The position numbers were made by a program, and so were the translations under genes. Shown piece after piece: positions 28,603 through 36,743 of a DNA stretch of 64,000 nt. The notes beneath the pieces were generated by a model. It was not told the DNA's origin. It saw only the letters and a program-made list of their open reading frames with translations, and made no database searches. The DNA lies in assembly GCF_001189235.2 (NCBI RefSeq), contig NZ_LFIP02000002.1, forward strand, positions 1,241,949 to 1,305,948, given 5' to 3'. Within the stretch, counting starts at the first letter, position 1. Every line of letters begins with the position of its first letter. The DNA is from Bradyrhizobium embrapense. GTDB lineage: Bacteria > Pseudomonadota > Alphaproteobacteria > Rhizobiales > Xanthobacteraceae.

Positions 28603-29616
28603 ATGCCTCCGAGAGCCAAAGGGGCTTTTCTAGTCCTGCTTGCCGGGCTGATGCCCTGGTGCGCGCGGGCGAACGACACCTCCGCCGCGCTGGAAACCGG
28701 AGGCCTGCGCTTCAAGCAAGACCCTGATATCGTGATGCGCTCGGAGGATCTGTTCATCTCCGAGAAGCAGATCCGGATCGTCTACCGCTTCTTCAACACC
28801 TCGGCCGCCGACAAGACCATCATGATCGCGTTCCCGATGCCTGACATCGTCGGCAAGGAAGGCGACGAGAACATCGGGATTCCGACGGATGATCCGGAGA
28901 ACATCTTTGATTTCTACGTCTCGGTCGACGGCAAGCCGGCCGCGCCGCATCTCGATCAGACGGCGCTGGCGAACGATGTCGACCAGACCGCGCTGCTGCG
29001 GAAGCTTGGCATCCCGCTGATGCCGATCAGGGGGACCGCCGACGAGCTGCTCGACAAGGTGCCGAAGTCGAAATGGCCGGAACTGGTCAAGCTCGGTGTC
29101 GGCGCCGTCGAGACCTACGGGTCGGGCGGCCCGATGCAGGATCATCTGGTGCCGACCTGGACCTTGCGCTCGGCCTATACCTGGACGCAGACCTTCCCCG
29201 CGGGCCGGGAAATTACGTTCGAGCAGACCTACCGTCCGAGCGTCGGAGGCTCCGTGCAGACCATCATCGGCGCCGACAACTGGCGCAGCAATCCCGAAGC
29301 GCCGGCATTCCTCGCCTCCTACTGCATCGATGACGACCTGATCCGCACCATCGAGCGGGCGCGTGCGACGCGGCATACTCCCTATCCGCCATTCGGCGAG
29401 CGGTCGATTGCCTATGTGCTCTCGACCGGCGCCAACTGGGCGGCACCGATCGGCGACTTCCACCTCACCATCGACAAGGGCGAGCCGAACAATCTCGTCA
29501 GCTTCTGTGCCGATGGCGTCAAGAAGACCGGACCAACCCGCTTCGAGGTGAGGCACACCAATTTCAGGCCGTCGCGCGATTTGAAGATTGTCATCTTCGT
29601 TCCGAATCCAAATTAG
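28603..29616 (+). CDS. DUF4424-domain exported protein
   Basis: This 337-residue protein has a signal peptide (MPPRAKGAFLVLLAGLMPWC, cleavage near ARAND). The DUF4424 hallmarks follow immediately: ALETGGLRFKQDPDIVMRSE, then DLFISEKQIRIVYRFFN and IMIAFPMPDI. The family has no assigned biochemical role and is periplasmic or surface-associated. The second ATG (28603) has the better Shine-Dalgarno spacing (GAGGG, seven bases); ATG 28597 is the alternative. It lies between two other small exported-protein genes, suggesting a set of co-secreted proteins. Confidence 0.8.
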   Translation: MPPRAKGAFLVLLAGLMPWCARANDTSAALETGGLRFKQDPDIVMRSEDLFISEKQIRIVYRFFNTSAADKTIMIAFPMPDIVGKEGDENIGIPTDDPENIFDFYVSVDGKPAAPHLDQTALANDVDQTALLRKLGIPLMPIRGTADELLDKVPKSKWPELVKLGVGAVETYGSGGPMQDHLVPTWTLRSAYTWTQTFPAGREITFEQTYRPSVGGSVQTIIGADNWRSNPEAPAFLASYCIDDDLIRTIERARATRHTPYPPFGERSIAYVLSTGANWAAPIGDFHLTIDKGEPNNLVSFCADGVKKTGPTRFEVRHTNFRPSRDLKIVIFVPNPN

Positions 29617-29634
29617 CGCCGGCGCGTTCCAGCC

Positions 29635-30126
29635 ATGACGAATGCGGCCCTCTGCCTGCTGCTCTGGACCTGCGCCCTGGCGGGCCCGGCATCGGCGCAG
29701 TCCACCGATCCGCATCATCCGACGGTGCTCGGCCTGGGTGTCAATCGCGCCAACATCACCAATGATGTCCGCGGCCATTATTACACCTTCATGGCGGGGC
29801 CGGGCCATGTCGATGTCGAACTGGCCTTCAAAGAGATGGGCGTGTTCGGTCGTCCGCTGCCGCAGTATCTCAACTTCGACTTCTGGAATGCGGACGGCGT
29901 TCGGCTGTCGCATATCGAAGTCCTGTCTCAGGGCGCCGTCGCTCACCGCCACACCGATGCTGATCTGCCGGCGCGACAGCGCATCAACCTTGCGGTCTCG
30001 ACGCAATGGGGCGCGATCAAGGTCGGCGGCTATTACGAGATCGAGCTGACAGGCGCGGTCGAGGCCGCGGCGCCGGTCGGCGCAAACGTCAAGCCGGCCG
30101 AGCCCGAACCGCTGGTGCGGCCGTGA
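29635..30126 (+). CDS. Small exported protein, unknown function
   Basis: This 163-residue protein has a signal peptide (MTNAALCLLLWTCALAGPAS, cleavage near AQS) and a beta-sandwich-like body (GHYYTFMAGPGHVDVELAFK and VGGYYEIELTG). The shape resembles pre-peptidase C-terminal-like or carbohydrate-binding modules, but no family can be named. It begins 18 bases after the DUF4424 stop, so it is almost certainly co-transcribed with it. Confidence 0.65.
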   Translation: MTNAALCLLLWTCALAGPASAQSTDPHHPTVLGLGVNRANITNDVRGHYYTFMAGPGHVDVELAFKEMGVFGRPLPQYLNFDFWNADGVRLSHIEVLSQGAVAHRHTDADLPARQRINLAVSTQWGAIKVGGYYEIELTGAVEAAAPVGANVKPAEPEPLVRP

Positions 30127-30213
30127 TCGGACAACGACCAGCTACGTGCTGTCGCGCACATAGGGTGATTCCAGGCACCAATGCACGGCAACGTGTTTCA
30201 CATTGTTGCCCAA

Positions 30214-30278
30214 TGTCGCATATGTCCAATCCCCCGTCGCCCCAGTCCGAGCCTGCTTGCCATCGCGCGCATAAAAGG
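30214..30278 (+). promoter_or_regulatory. Second copy of the activator-type promoter, upstream of a binding-protein gene
   Basis: TGTCGCATATGTCC (30214-30227) is identical to the first site at 26659. A second half-conserved repeat, CGTCGC-N4-GTCC, starts at 30235, again 21 bases on. TAAAAGG is at 30272-30278, at the same distance as in the first copy (45 bases from repeat end to element start), and the ATG follows 83 bases later. The two promoters thus match in order and spacing while their filler sequence differs. Confidence 0.65.
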
Positions 30279-30360
30279 CAGCCCCCGGTGATCGTCGCAG
30301 CCGGCGACCTGAGTCGATTGCGATGCATTGTGGCGACTTGAGACCATCGAGGAGAATGTG

Positions 30361-31482
30361 ATGAAGTTTGCACTTCGAGAATATTTGCTTGCGCTCGGCA
30401 CCAGCCTGGCCTTGTCCGGCGCCGCCATGGCACAGGATATTAGTGTTGCCGTGGTTGGGCCGATGACCGGCTCGGAGGCGAGCTTCGGCCAGCAGTTCAA
30501 GAACGGCGCCGATCTCGCCATTGCCGACATCAATGCGGCGGGCGGCGTGCTCGGCAAGAAGCTGAAGCTGGAAGTCGGCGATGATGCCTGCGATCCGAAG
30601 CAGGCGGTGTCGGTTGCCGAGAAGATGGCGGGCGCGAAGATTCCGTTCGTGGTCGGGCACTTCTGCTCGTCGACCTCGATTCCCGCCTCGGACGCCTATG
30701 CCGAGGGCAACGTGCTGCAGATCACGCCGGGCTCGACCAACCCGCTGTTCACCGAGCGCGGATTGTGGAACACGTTCCGCGTCTGCGGCCGGGATGACCA
30801 GCAGGGTATGGTCGCGGCGGCCTATATCATCAAGAACTACAAGACCAAGAACGTCGCGATCATCCACGACAAGACGACCTATGGCAAAGGTCTTGCCGAC
30901 GAGACCAAGAACGCCATCAACGCGGCGGGCGTGAAGGAAAAGCTCTATGAAGCCTACACCAAGGGCGACAAGGATTTCGCCGCGCTGGTATCCCGCTTCA
31001 AGAAGGAATCGATCGATTTCGTCTATGTCGGTGGCTACTACGCCGAAGCAGCGTTGATCCTGCGCCAGATGCGCGAGCAGGGCGTCAATGCCGTGCTGAT
31101 GGGCGGCGACGCTCTGGTCGACAAGCAGTTCGCCGCGATCGCGGGTCCGCTTGCCGAGGGCTCGCTGTTCACCTTCTCGCCGGATCCGCGGAAGAAAGTG
31201 ACCGCGGCCGCGACCTTGAAGAAGTTCAAGGACAAGGGCATCGATCCGGACGGCTACACGCTCTACAGCTATGCCGCGTTCCAGATCTGGAGCCAGGCCG
31301 TCGCCCGCGCCCAGACCACGGACGCCAAGAAGATCGCAGCGACCATCAAGAGCGGAAACTGGGACACCGTGCTCGGCAACATCAGCTACACGCCGAAGGG
31401 TGACATCACCCTGATCGATTACGTCGTGTACCGCCGCGACAAGGACGGCAACTACACCGAGCTGCCGGCCGCCGGTCAATGA
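30361..31482 (+). CDS. Liv-type ABC transporter substrate-binding protein, no permease nearby
   Basis: This 373-residue type I periplasmic binding protein has a signal peptide (MKFALREYLLALGTSLALSG, cleavage near AMAQD). It contains ISVAVVGPMTGSEASFGQQF, PFVVGHFCSSTSIPASDAYA and VAIIHDKTTYGKGLADETK, as in LivK and related amino-acid or aromatic-acid binding proteins. ATG 30361 has GAGGAG upstream. No permease or ATPase gene adjoins it. It must use a transporter encoded elsewhere, conceivably the livHMG set at 61-64 kb, or serve as a sensor. Two strong hairpins follow its stop codon. Confidence 0.87.
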   Translation: MKFALREYLLALGTSLALSGAAMAQDISVAVVGPMTGSEASFGQQFKNGADLAIADINAAGGVLGKKLKLEVGDDACDPKQAVSVAEKMAGAKIPFVVGHFCSSTSIPASDAYAEGNVLQITPGSTNPLFTERGLWNTFRVCGRDDQQGMVAAAYIIKNYKTKNVAIIHDKTTYGKGLADETKNAINAAGVKEKLYEAYTKGDKDFAALVSRFKKESIDFVYVGGYYAEAALILRQMREQGVNAVLMGGDALVDKQFAAIAGPLAEGSLFTFSPDPRKKVTAAATLKKFKDKGIDPDGYTLYSYAAFQIWSQAVARAQTTDAKKIAATIKSGNWDTVLGNISYTPKGDITLIDYVVYRRDKDGNYTELPAAGQ

Positions 31483-31488
31483 TCGCTG

Positions 31489-31527
31489 GCCGCGACATCG
31501 GCGCTCCTCCCTGATCGATGTCGCGGC
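31489..31527 (+). terminator. Hairpin just after the binding-protein gene
   Basis: A perfect 12-bp stem (31489-31500 with 31516-31527) and a 15-base loop begin seven bases after the stop codon. It lacks a T-run, so termination is inferred; protection of the mRNA 3' end is an alternative. Confidence 0.5.
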
Positions 31528-31535
31528 TGTGCCGG

Positions 31536-31591
31536 GTCACAGCGCCAACGGACCAACCCTCTGCCAGCCCCGGAGGTGTTGGCGCTGTGAC
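31536..31591 (+). terminator. Second large hairpin downstream of the binding-protein gene
   Basis: A perfect 14-bp inverted repeat (31536-31549 with 31578-31591) encloses a 28-base loop. The stem extends a few more pairs with a bulge towards 31532 and 31595. It follows the hairpin at 31489-31527 almost directly. Tandem strong stems without T-runs suggest transcription-end structures or an RNA-processing signal. Confidence 0.4.
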
Positions 31592-31732
31592 GCCCGGTCC
31601 GCGACCGAAAAGGGCAGATTGCCGCGTCAGTCAGCGCGTCGAGCTGATCCCGCAATAACGATTCCCAAAACGATCCCATTCAATCGGATTTCGATCGATC
31701 ACGGCAACCCAAGAGCCAGCAAGAGGCAACAC

Positions 31733-32764
31733 GTGTCTGACATCAGCCTGAGCAATGGCGGCGGCCGCGGCGGCTCAGCCGATTGGCGCGCCACGGGACA
31801 GTCCCAGGGTGCGTCCCACTCCTATCCGTTGCTGGTTCGCGATCATGGTTTGGCGACGGCGCTGAAGCTGTTGGTCGAAACCTTGCCCTACGCGCTGGCG
31901 CGCTGGGGCGTGCTGCTGGCCTTTGCCGCGGCGTGCGCCCTCTGGGCCGTGGTTGCGGTGGGCGGCGCAGTCTGGCTCGGCACCCACGTTGCCAGCGTGT
32001 TCGGCTATTGCTGGCTGCTTGGCGTTCTGTTGCTCGGCGGATGGATCTGGGGCGCCATCCTGCGCTACACGCTTCACATGATCGCCTGCGGCCATGTCGC
32101 CGTGCTGACCGAGCTGATGACGCGCGGCAGCATCGGCAATGGCACCGAGGGGCAGTTTGCCTATGGCCGCCGGATCGTGATGGACCGGTTCGGCGAGGTC
32201 GCGGTCCTGTTCGGGCTTAACGCGCTGATCCGCGCCGTGCTCCGTGCGTTTCACAATGCGCTCGACACGCTTGGCGATTGGCTGCCGGCGCCGGGCATGA
32301 AGGCGATCGTCGGTCTGCTCAACACCATCCTGTCGGCCGCGACGCGCTATCTGGACAAGGTCGTGCTGTCCTACGATCTGGCGCGCGGCGGCGACGATCC
32401 GAGGCGCAACATCCAGGACGGACTGGTCTATTATTGCCAGAACGCCAAGCCGATCCTGGCGACGTCGGTCTGGATGGTCATCGTCGAGCGGATCCTGAGC
32501 ATCCTGCTTTGCCTGGTGCTGCTGGTCCCCGCCGGAGTGGTGACCGTCTGGTTGCCGGAGGCTGTCAGGGAGTACGGCGCCATGTTCACCGTCTTCACTG
32601 CGGCCCTGCTGGCGGTGACGGTGCGCGCAGCATTCATCCAGCCGCTATTCCTGATCTGCATGATGATCCGCTTCCACGCGCTGATCGAGAACCAGCCGAT
32701 CAATTCGACCTGGGTCGGTTATCTCGACGGCCTCACAGACAAGTTCCGGCAGATCGGACGCTGA
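31733..32764 (+). CDS. Polytopic inner-membrane protein, unknown function
   Basis: This 343-residue protein has about five hydrophobic segments (for example WGVLLAFAAACALWAVVAVG and VFGYCWLLGVLLLGGWIWGA, with two more in the C-terminal third around ILSILLCLVLLVPAGVVTVW). The N-terminus is Gly/Ser-rich and cytoplasmic. GTG 31733 was chosen because AGAGG precedes it and protein-like sequence starts there. I do not recognise the family; the layout resembles small channel or transport-associated proteins. It stands alone between the hairpins and a hydrolase gene. Confidence 0.65.
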   Translation: MSDISLSNGGGRGGSADWRATGQSQGASHSYPLLVRDHGLATALKLLVETLPYALARWGVLLAFAAACALWAVVAVGGAVWLGTHVASVFGYCWLLGVLLLGGWIWGAILRYTLHMIACGHVAVLTELMTRGSIGNGTEGQFAYGRRIVMDRFGEVAVLFGLNALIRAVLRAFHNALDTLGDWLPAPGMKAIVGLLNTILSAATRYLDKVVLSYDLARGGDDPRRNIQDGLVYYCQNAKPILATSVWMVIVERILSILLCLVLLVPAGVVTVWLPEAVREYGAMFTVFTAALLAVTVRAAFIQPLFLICMMIRFHALIENQPINSTWVGYLDGLTDKFRQIGR

Positions 32765-32848
32765 GATCGGCGGACGATAGCTCGCGCCGAGCGGCAAGCC
32801 AGCCGGCCGGTGTCTAATGCTGATGGAATTTCGTAACGGAGATGTTCG

Positions 32849-33706
32849 GTGACCGATATTACACTCGACAATGACGGCGTCAGGCTTGCTGCTTCGGTCG
32901 TTGGCCCGGCGGACGGTGAACCGATCCTGTTTCTGCACGGACTGTCGCTCAGCCGGGACACATGGCAGGAACTCGGCGATCGGCTGAAGGATCGATATCG
33001 GGTCTGGACGCTGGATTTCCGGGGACACGGGCACTCGGATCGGGCCTCGGGCTACTCGCTCTCCGATTATGTGTCGGACGCCGAGACCGCATTGGCCGTG
33101 ATCGGGCGTCCGGCGGCGATCGTCGGACACTCGCTCGGCGGCTGCGTTGCCGGGGTGCTGGCACAAAGTGGCAATGCTAGCGTGCGCGCCGCCTTGCTCG
33201 AAGACCCGCCGTGGTATCTTGGCCAGCCAGGCGAGTGGGAGAAGTCGGCGTTCCCAAAACTGTTTGCGATCGTCAGCGCGCGTCAGGCCGCGTGGCAGCA
33301 GGCGCGCGCGCCGCTCGGCACGTATCTGGCGTTCGTTGCAGACTCTCCGACGCCGATGGGCGGGATCGGCCGCGATCATTTCGGCCCCCGTCATCTGCTG
33401 AGCCATGCGTCTGCGCTGCAGCGACAGGACGGGCGGTGCTGGGCGGACGGAAACGTTGGTACCTCGGTTCTTGCGGCGATTCCGACCAAGCGGGAATTCC
33501 TTTGTCCCGTCAGGATCATTCAGGCCGATCCTGGATGTGGGGCGGCCCTGCTGGAGGACCACGATGCGCGCTTCGCTCACGACAATCCGCGTGCCGACAT
33601 CGTTCGCTACGAGGGTTGCGGCCATTCACCCCACCGCTCCATCGCGTTCGAGCAACGTTTCGCGGCGGATCTGCAGACTTTCCTGTTGAGCCTGCAGCCG
33701 GAGTGA
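32849..33706 (+). CDS. Alpha/beta-fold hydrolase
   Basis: This 285-residue protein of the alpha/beta-hydrolase fold has the oxyanion motif LFLHGLSLSRDTW and DFRGHGHSDR. The nucleophile elbow is GHSLGG, with Ser as nucleophile. A late acid candidate is in RIIQADPGCG and the catalytic His is in YEGCGHSPHRS. The substrate may be an ester or lactone but is not readable. The start is GTG. It reads in the same direction as the following methyltransferase gene, 48 bases away. Confidence 0.82.
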   Translation: MTDITLDNDGVRLAASVVGPADGEPILFLHGLSLSRDTWQELGDRLKDRYRVWTLDFRGHGHSDRASGYSLSDYVSDAETALAVIGRPAAIVGHSLGGCVAGVLAQSGNASVRAALLEDPPWYLGQPGEWEKSAFPKLFAIVSARQAAWQQARAPLGTYLAFVADSPTPMGGIGRDHFGPRHLLSHASALQRQDGRCWADGNVGTSVLAAIPTKREFLCPVRIIQADPGCGAALLEDHDARFAHDNPRADIVRYEGCGHSPHRSIAFEQRFAADLQTFLLSLQPE

Positions 33707-33754
33707 GCACGGCCGCGGCAGCCTCTATTTTACGAACCGAAGACGGGTAGATCC

Positions 33755-34594
33755 ATGCAAGAGACGTCCGGCTACGATCCGAACTACGTGATGGGGCGTT
33801 CGGCTGCGGAAACCGACAGGCTCAAGCGCCAGTCGCAGCTCTATGATGCGTCCACATGGCAACTCCTGAAGGAGGCCGGGCTCTCGCAGGGCATGAAAGT
33901 GCTCGACATCGGAAGCGGAGCCGGCAACGTATCCTTCATTGCCGCGGGCCTGGTCGGCGAAAGCGGAGCGGTGGTCGGGGTCGACAGCAACCCCGCCATC
34001 GTCGAAGAAGCCGCGGGCGCGGCGCGCTCGCTCGGCCTCCGCCACGTCTCGTTCCAGGTCGGAGATATCAGCACGATCGAGCTGGATCGGGATTTCGATG
34101 CGGTCGTCGGCCGGCTCGTGCTGATCTATGTGAAGGATCCCGCGGCATTGATCCGGCGCTTGCTCGGGCATATCAAGCCCGATGGCATCGTGGCGTTCCA
34201 GGATCTCGACTGGGGCGAGGGGCCGATCGCCAATCCGCCGTCGCCGCTGCTGTCGCAGGCTTGGGGCACCGTGAAGGAGATGTTCCGCCGGGCGGGTCTG
34301 AACAACCGGATGGGATTGTCGTTGCATGGCGCCTTCGTCGCCGCCGGGCTTCCGGTGCCACGCATGAGCCTGTTTGCGCCGGCCGGAGGCGGGGCGGATT
34401 TCGATGGTTACGACTATATGGCGAGCGGCCTGCGCAGCAACCTGCCGCATATCGTCAAGCTCGGTGTCGCCACTGAAGCCGAGCTGGCGCTGGATAGCTT
34501 TGCCGACCGCTTGCGCACCGAGGTCGTCGCCGTGCAGGGCGTCTTTGCGCTGCCGACCTTCGTCGGCGCATGGTCGCGCAGGCGGCCGGGCTGA
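33755..34594 (+). CDS. Class I SAM-dependent methyltransferase
   Basis: This 279-residue protein has motif I VLDIGSGAGNVSFIAAGLVG, the acidic loop VVGVDSNPAIVEEA and the post-motif RLVLIYVKDPAALIRR. It belongs to the broad UbiE/Methyltransf_25-like group acting on small molecules; the substrate is unknown. It is convergent with the TetR gene, two bases between the two stop codons. Confidence 0.82.
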   Translation: MQETSGYDPNYVMGRSAAETDRLKRQSQLYDASTWQLLKEAGLSQGMKVLDIGSGAGNVSFIAAGLVGESGAVVGVDSNPAIVEEAAGAARSLGLRHVSFQVGDISTIELDRDFDAVVGRLVLIYVKDPAALIRRLLGHIKPDGIVAFQDLDWGEGPIANPPSPLLSQAWGTVKEMFRRAGLNNRMGLSLHGAFVAAGLPVPRMSLFAPAGGGADFDGYDYMASGLRSNLPHIVKLGVATEAELALDSFADRLRTEVVAVQGVFALPTFVGAWSRRRPG

Positions 34595-34596
34595 CC

Positions 34597-35175
34597 TCAG
34601 GCGTTGCCAACGACCGCGTCGATGAACGTCGTGGCCATTTCCCTCAACTGCTTGCGGGTGTATCCGGCGCGCTCCATCACGGCCAGCCCGCGCGTGTACG
34701 TCACGATGACGCGTGCCAGCCGGTTCGCATCGGCCACGCTACGCTTGCCCGGTGCCGTGCCGATGACCTTGGCGATCTGCTGCTCAAGCCGCGTGAGCAT
34801 ATCCTGCACGCGCTGACGGACATCTGCGCTTGAAATGGCCGCGTCGAGCGCGGTGCGCGTGGTCAGGCAGCCGCGCGGCGGCGAGCCGTCGGTCATGTTA
34901 ACGATGATCATGTCGAAGAAGTGCCGCAGCCCCGCCGCAGCGTCGCCGTGGGACAGCGCGTTGCCGGCCGCCTCCAGGAATTGCCTGGCATACCGATCGA
35001 AGGCGCGCAGGAAGATCGCTTCCTTGTCGCCATAAGCGTTGTAGAGGCTGCCGCGCTGCACGCCGGTCGCCGCCGCGAGGTCTAGCATGGTCGCATCGTG
35101 CAGGCCCTTGCGCCAGAACACGTCGAGCGCGGTTGCGATGACCTCGTCCTCGTCAAACTGTCGTATGCCCACCAT
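34597..35175 (-). CDS. TetR/AcrR-family regulator
   Basis: This 192-residue protein has an N-terminal helix-turn-helix (MLDLAAATGVQRGSLYNAYG, then DKEAIFLRAFDRYARQF) and a C-terminal ligand domain of the type found with oxidoreductase genes (GSPPRGCLTTRTALD). It is divergent from the YdhR-like gene, with an 80-base intergenic region that contains a good palindrome. It therefore probably controls that gene and itself. Confidence 0.85.
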   Translation of the reverse strand: MVGIRQFDEDEVIATALDVFWRKGLHDATMLDLAAATGVQRGSLYNAYGDKEAIFLRAFDRYARQFLEAAGNALSHGDAAAGLRHFFDMIIVNMTDGSPPRGCLTTRTALDAAISSADVRQRVQDMLTRLEQQIAKVIGTAPGKRSVADANRLARVIVTYTRGLAVMERAGYTRKQLREMATTFIDAVVGNA

Positions 35176-35198
35176 TCGGTTCGCTCCATCAAACCATC

Positions 35199-35216
35199 CT
35201 TGACACTGTCGTCAAG
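35199..35216. promoter_or_regulatory. Palindromic operator between divergent TetR and YdhR-like genes
   Basis: CTTGAC-N6-GTCAAG is a perfect inverted repeat 24 bases from the TetR start and 40 bases from the YdhR-like start. A related half-site (TGTCAAG) follows near 35230. Position and symmetry make it the likely operator of the TetR protein. Confidence 0.6.
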
Positions 35217-35255
35217 ATTAACAATGATGTCAAGAATGATGCCAAGGAGGTCCAG

Positions 35256-35573
35256 ATGATCACCGCCGTCACGACGTTCAGATTGCCGAAGCCGGTCACG
35301 CGCGAGGAAGCGCGCAGCATCTTCCTGAGCACCGCACCGATCTATCGCGGCGTCCAGGGGTTGTTTCGCAAGACCTATGTGCTGTCGGAGGACGGCATGA
35401 CGGCCGGCGGCATCTATTTCTGGAACTCGCGGAGCGAGGCGGAAGCGCTGTACACCGATGCCTGGCGCGCCCGTGCCCGCGAGAAATATGGCGCCGATCC
35501 GACCGTCGCCTATTTCGAAAGCCCCGTCGTGGTCGACAATGTCGCCGAGCAGATCGTTGCCGACCACGAATAG
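35256..35573 (+). CDS. YdhR-like putative monooxygenase (dimeric alpha-beta barrel)
   Basis: This 105-residue protein matches the YdhR-type small monooxygenase pattern: a beta strand at the start (ITAVTTFRLP), then GVQGLFRKTYVLSEDG and GGIYFWNSRSEAEALY. Such proteins are ferredoxin-fold dimers thought to act on quinones or aromatic compounds, mostly untested. AAGGAGG lies at ideal spacing before the ATG. Regulation by the divergent TetR protein through the palindrome at 35199 is likely. Confidence 0.75.
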   Translation: MITAVTTFRLPKPVTREEARSIFLSTAPIYRGVQGLFRKTYVLSEDGMTAGGIYFWNSRSEAEALYTDAWRARAREKYGADPTVAYFESPVVVDNVAEQIVADHE

Positions 35574-35662
35574 TATTGCATCGTCACGTCAAATTCAAAG
35601 GGCGCGGAACTCTTGACGGCGCATGCCGGGCGCATCTGCTTGTGTTGGAGGCGTCCGCAAGG

Positions 35663-35681
35663 CTACTTTCCCTGCAAGTAA
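35663..35681. promoter_or_regulatory. Inverted repeat upstream of the aldo-keto reductase gene
   Basis: TACTT-N7-AAGTA (35664-35680) lies 25 bases before the reductase start. It resembles the TACT-AGTA type of operator reported for HxlR/DUF24 regulators such as YodB, although the spacing is not identical. The nearest HxlR gene in the window is at 40727, not adjacent. Function is inferred. Confidence 0.4.
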
Positions 35682-35705
35682 GAAAACTGCGAGGGAGCCG
35701 TCACG

Positions 35706-36743
35706 GTGAACCAATCTCCATCCTCACGTCCAGCGCTACCACGTCGCAGGCTCGGCCGCACCGGGCTCGATGTCTCCATACTCGGTTTCGGCACCGCGCC
35801 GCTCGGCGATCTGTTCGCGCAGCTCGATGATGCCACCGCGATCGCCGCGGCGGAGCAGGCGTTCACGCTGGGCATCAACCTGCTGGATTCCTCCCCCCTC
35901 TATGGCCATGGCCTCGCCGAGCACCGCAGCGGCACGGCGTTGCGCCGCGTGGCGCGCGACGAAATCGTCGTCTGCACCAAGGTCGGGCGTTGGATGGACC
36001 CGTTCCGCAGCCGCGGCGACGGCTCGAATTTCGTCGGGGGCGCGCCGCATCGCGCGGTGGTCGATTATTCCTATGACGGTACGATGCGCTCGGTGGAGCA
36101 GTCATTGCTGCGGCTCGGTACCGATCGCATCGACCTGCTGCTGATCCACGACGTCGACGTCTGGACCCACGGAGCTGAGGCCATTGAGGCGCGGTTTCGC
36201 GAGGCGATGGAAGGCGCCTATGTCGCGCTCGACAAGCTCCGCTCCGAGCGCGTGGTCCGGGGTATTGGAATCGGCGTCAACGAGGCCGAGATGTGCGTGC
36301 GCTTCGCCAAGGCGGGGACGTTCGACACCATGCTGCTCGCCGGCCGCTACTCGCTGCTGGAGCAGCCGGCGCTCGCCGAGTTCCTGCCGCTGGCGGAGCA
36401 GCAGGGCATCGGCATGATGCTCGGCGGCGTGTTCAACTCGGGCATCCTGGCGACCGGCGCGGTTGCCGGCGCCAAATACAACTACAAGGACGCGCCACCC
36501 GACGTGATGCAGAAGGTCGCGGCGATCGAGCACGTCTGCCGCGCGCATGGCGTGCCGCTGCCGACCGCGGCGCTGCATTTCGCGCTGGGCCATCCGGCGG
36601 TCGCGAGCCTCGTGCTCGGCGCGCAGACGCCGCAGGAGGTCGAGCGCAACGTCGCCGCCTTGTCGTCGCCGGTCCCGGCCGCGCTGTGGCGCGATCTGAA
36701 GACCGAGGAGCTGCTCGACCAGCACGCGCCGGTGCCGGCATGA
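35706..36743 (+). CDS. Aldo/keto reductase, D-threo-aldose (L-fucose) 1-dehydrogenase-like
   Basis: This 345-residue TIM-barrel oxidoreductase has the catalytic tetrad in NLLDSSPLYGHGLAE (Asp and Tyr), IVVCTKVGRW (Lys) and LLLIHDVDVW (His). The nucleotide-binding end is VLGAQTPQEVERNV. The subgroup that begins RRLGRTGLDVSILGFGTAPL and has a downstream fuconolactonase-type hydrolase gene includes D-threo-aldose/L-fucose dehydrogenases and pyridoxal dehydrogenase. The start is GTG with GAGGGAG upstream. Its stop overlaps the next gene (ATGA), so the two act in succession: sugar oxidation to lactone, then lactone hydrolysis. Confidence 0.8.
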   Translation: MNQSPSSRPALPRRRLGRTGLDVSILGFGTAPLGDLFAQLDDATAIAAAEQAFTLGINLLDSSPLYGHGLAEHRSGTALRRVARDEIVVCTKVGRWMDPFRSRGDGSNFVGGAPHRAVVDYSYDGTMRSVEQSLLRLGTDRIDLLLIHDVDVWTHGAEAIEARFREAMEGAYVALDKLRSERVVRGIGIGVNEAEMCVRFAKAGTFDTMLLAGRYSLLEQPALAEFLPLAEQQGIGMMLGGVFNSGILATGAVAGAKYNYKDAPPDVMQKVAAIEHVCRAHGVPLPTAALHFALGHPAVASLVLGAQTPQEVERNVAALSSPVPAALWRDLKTEELLDQHAPVPA

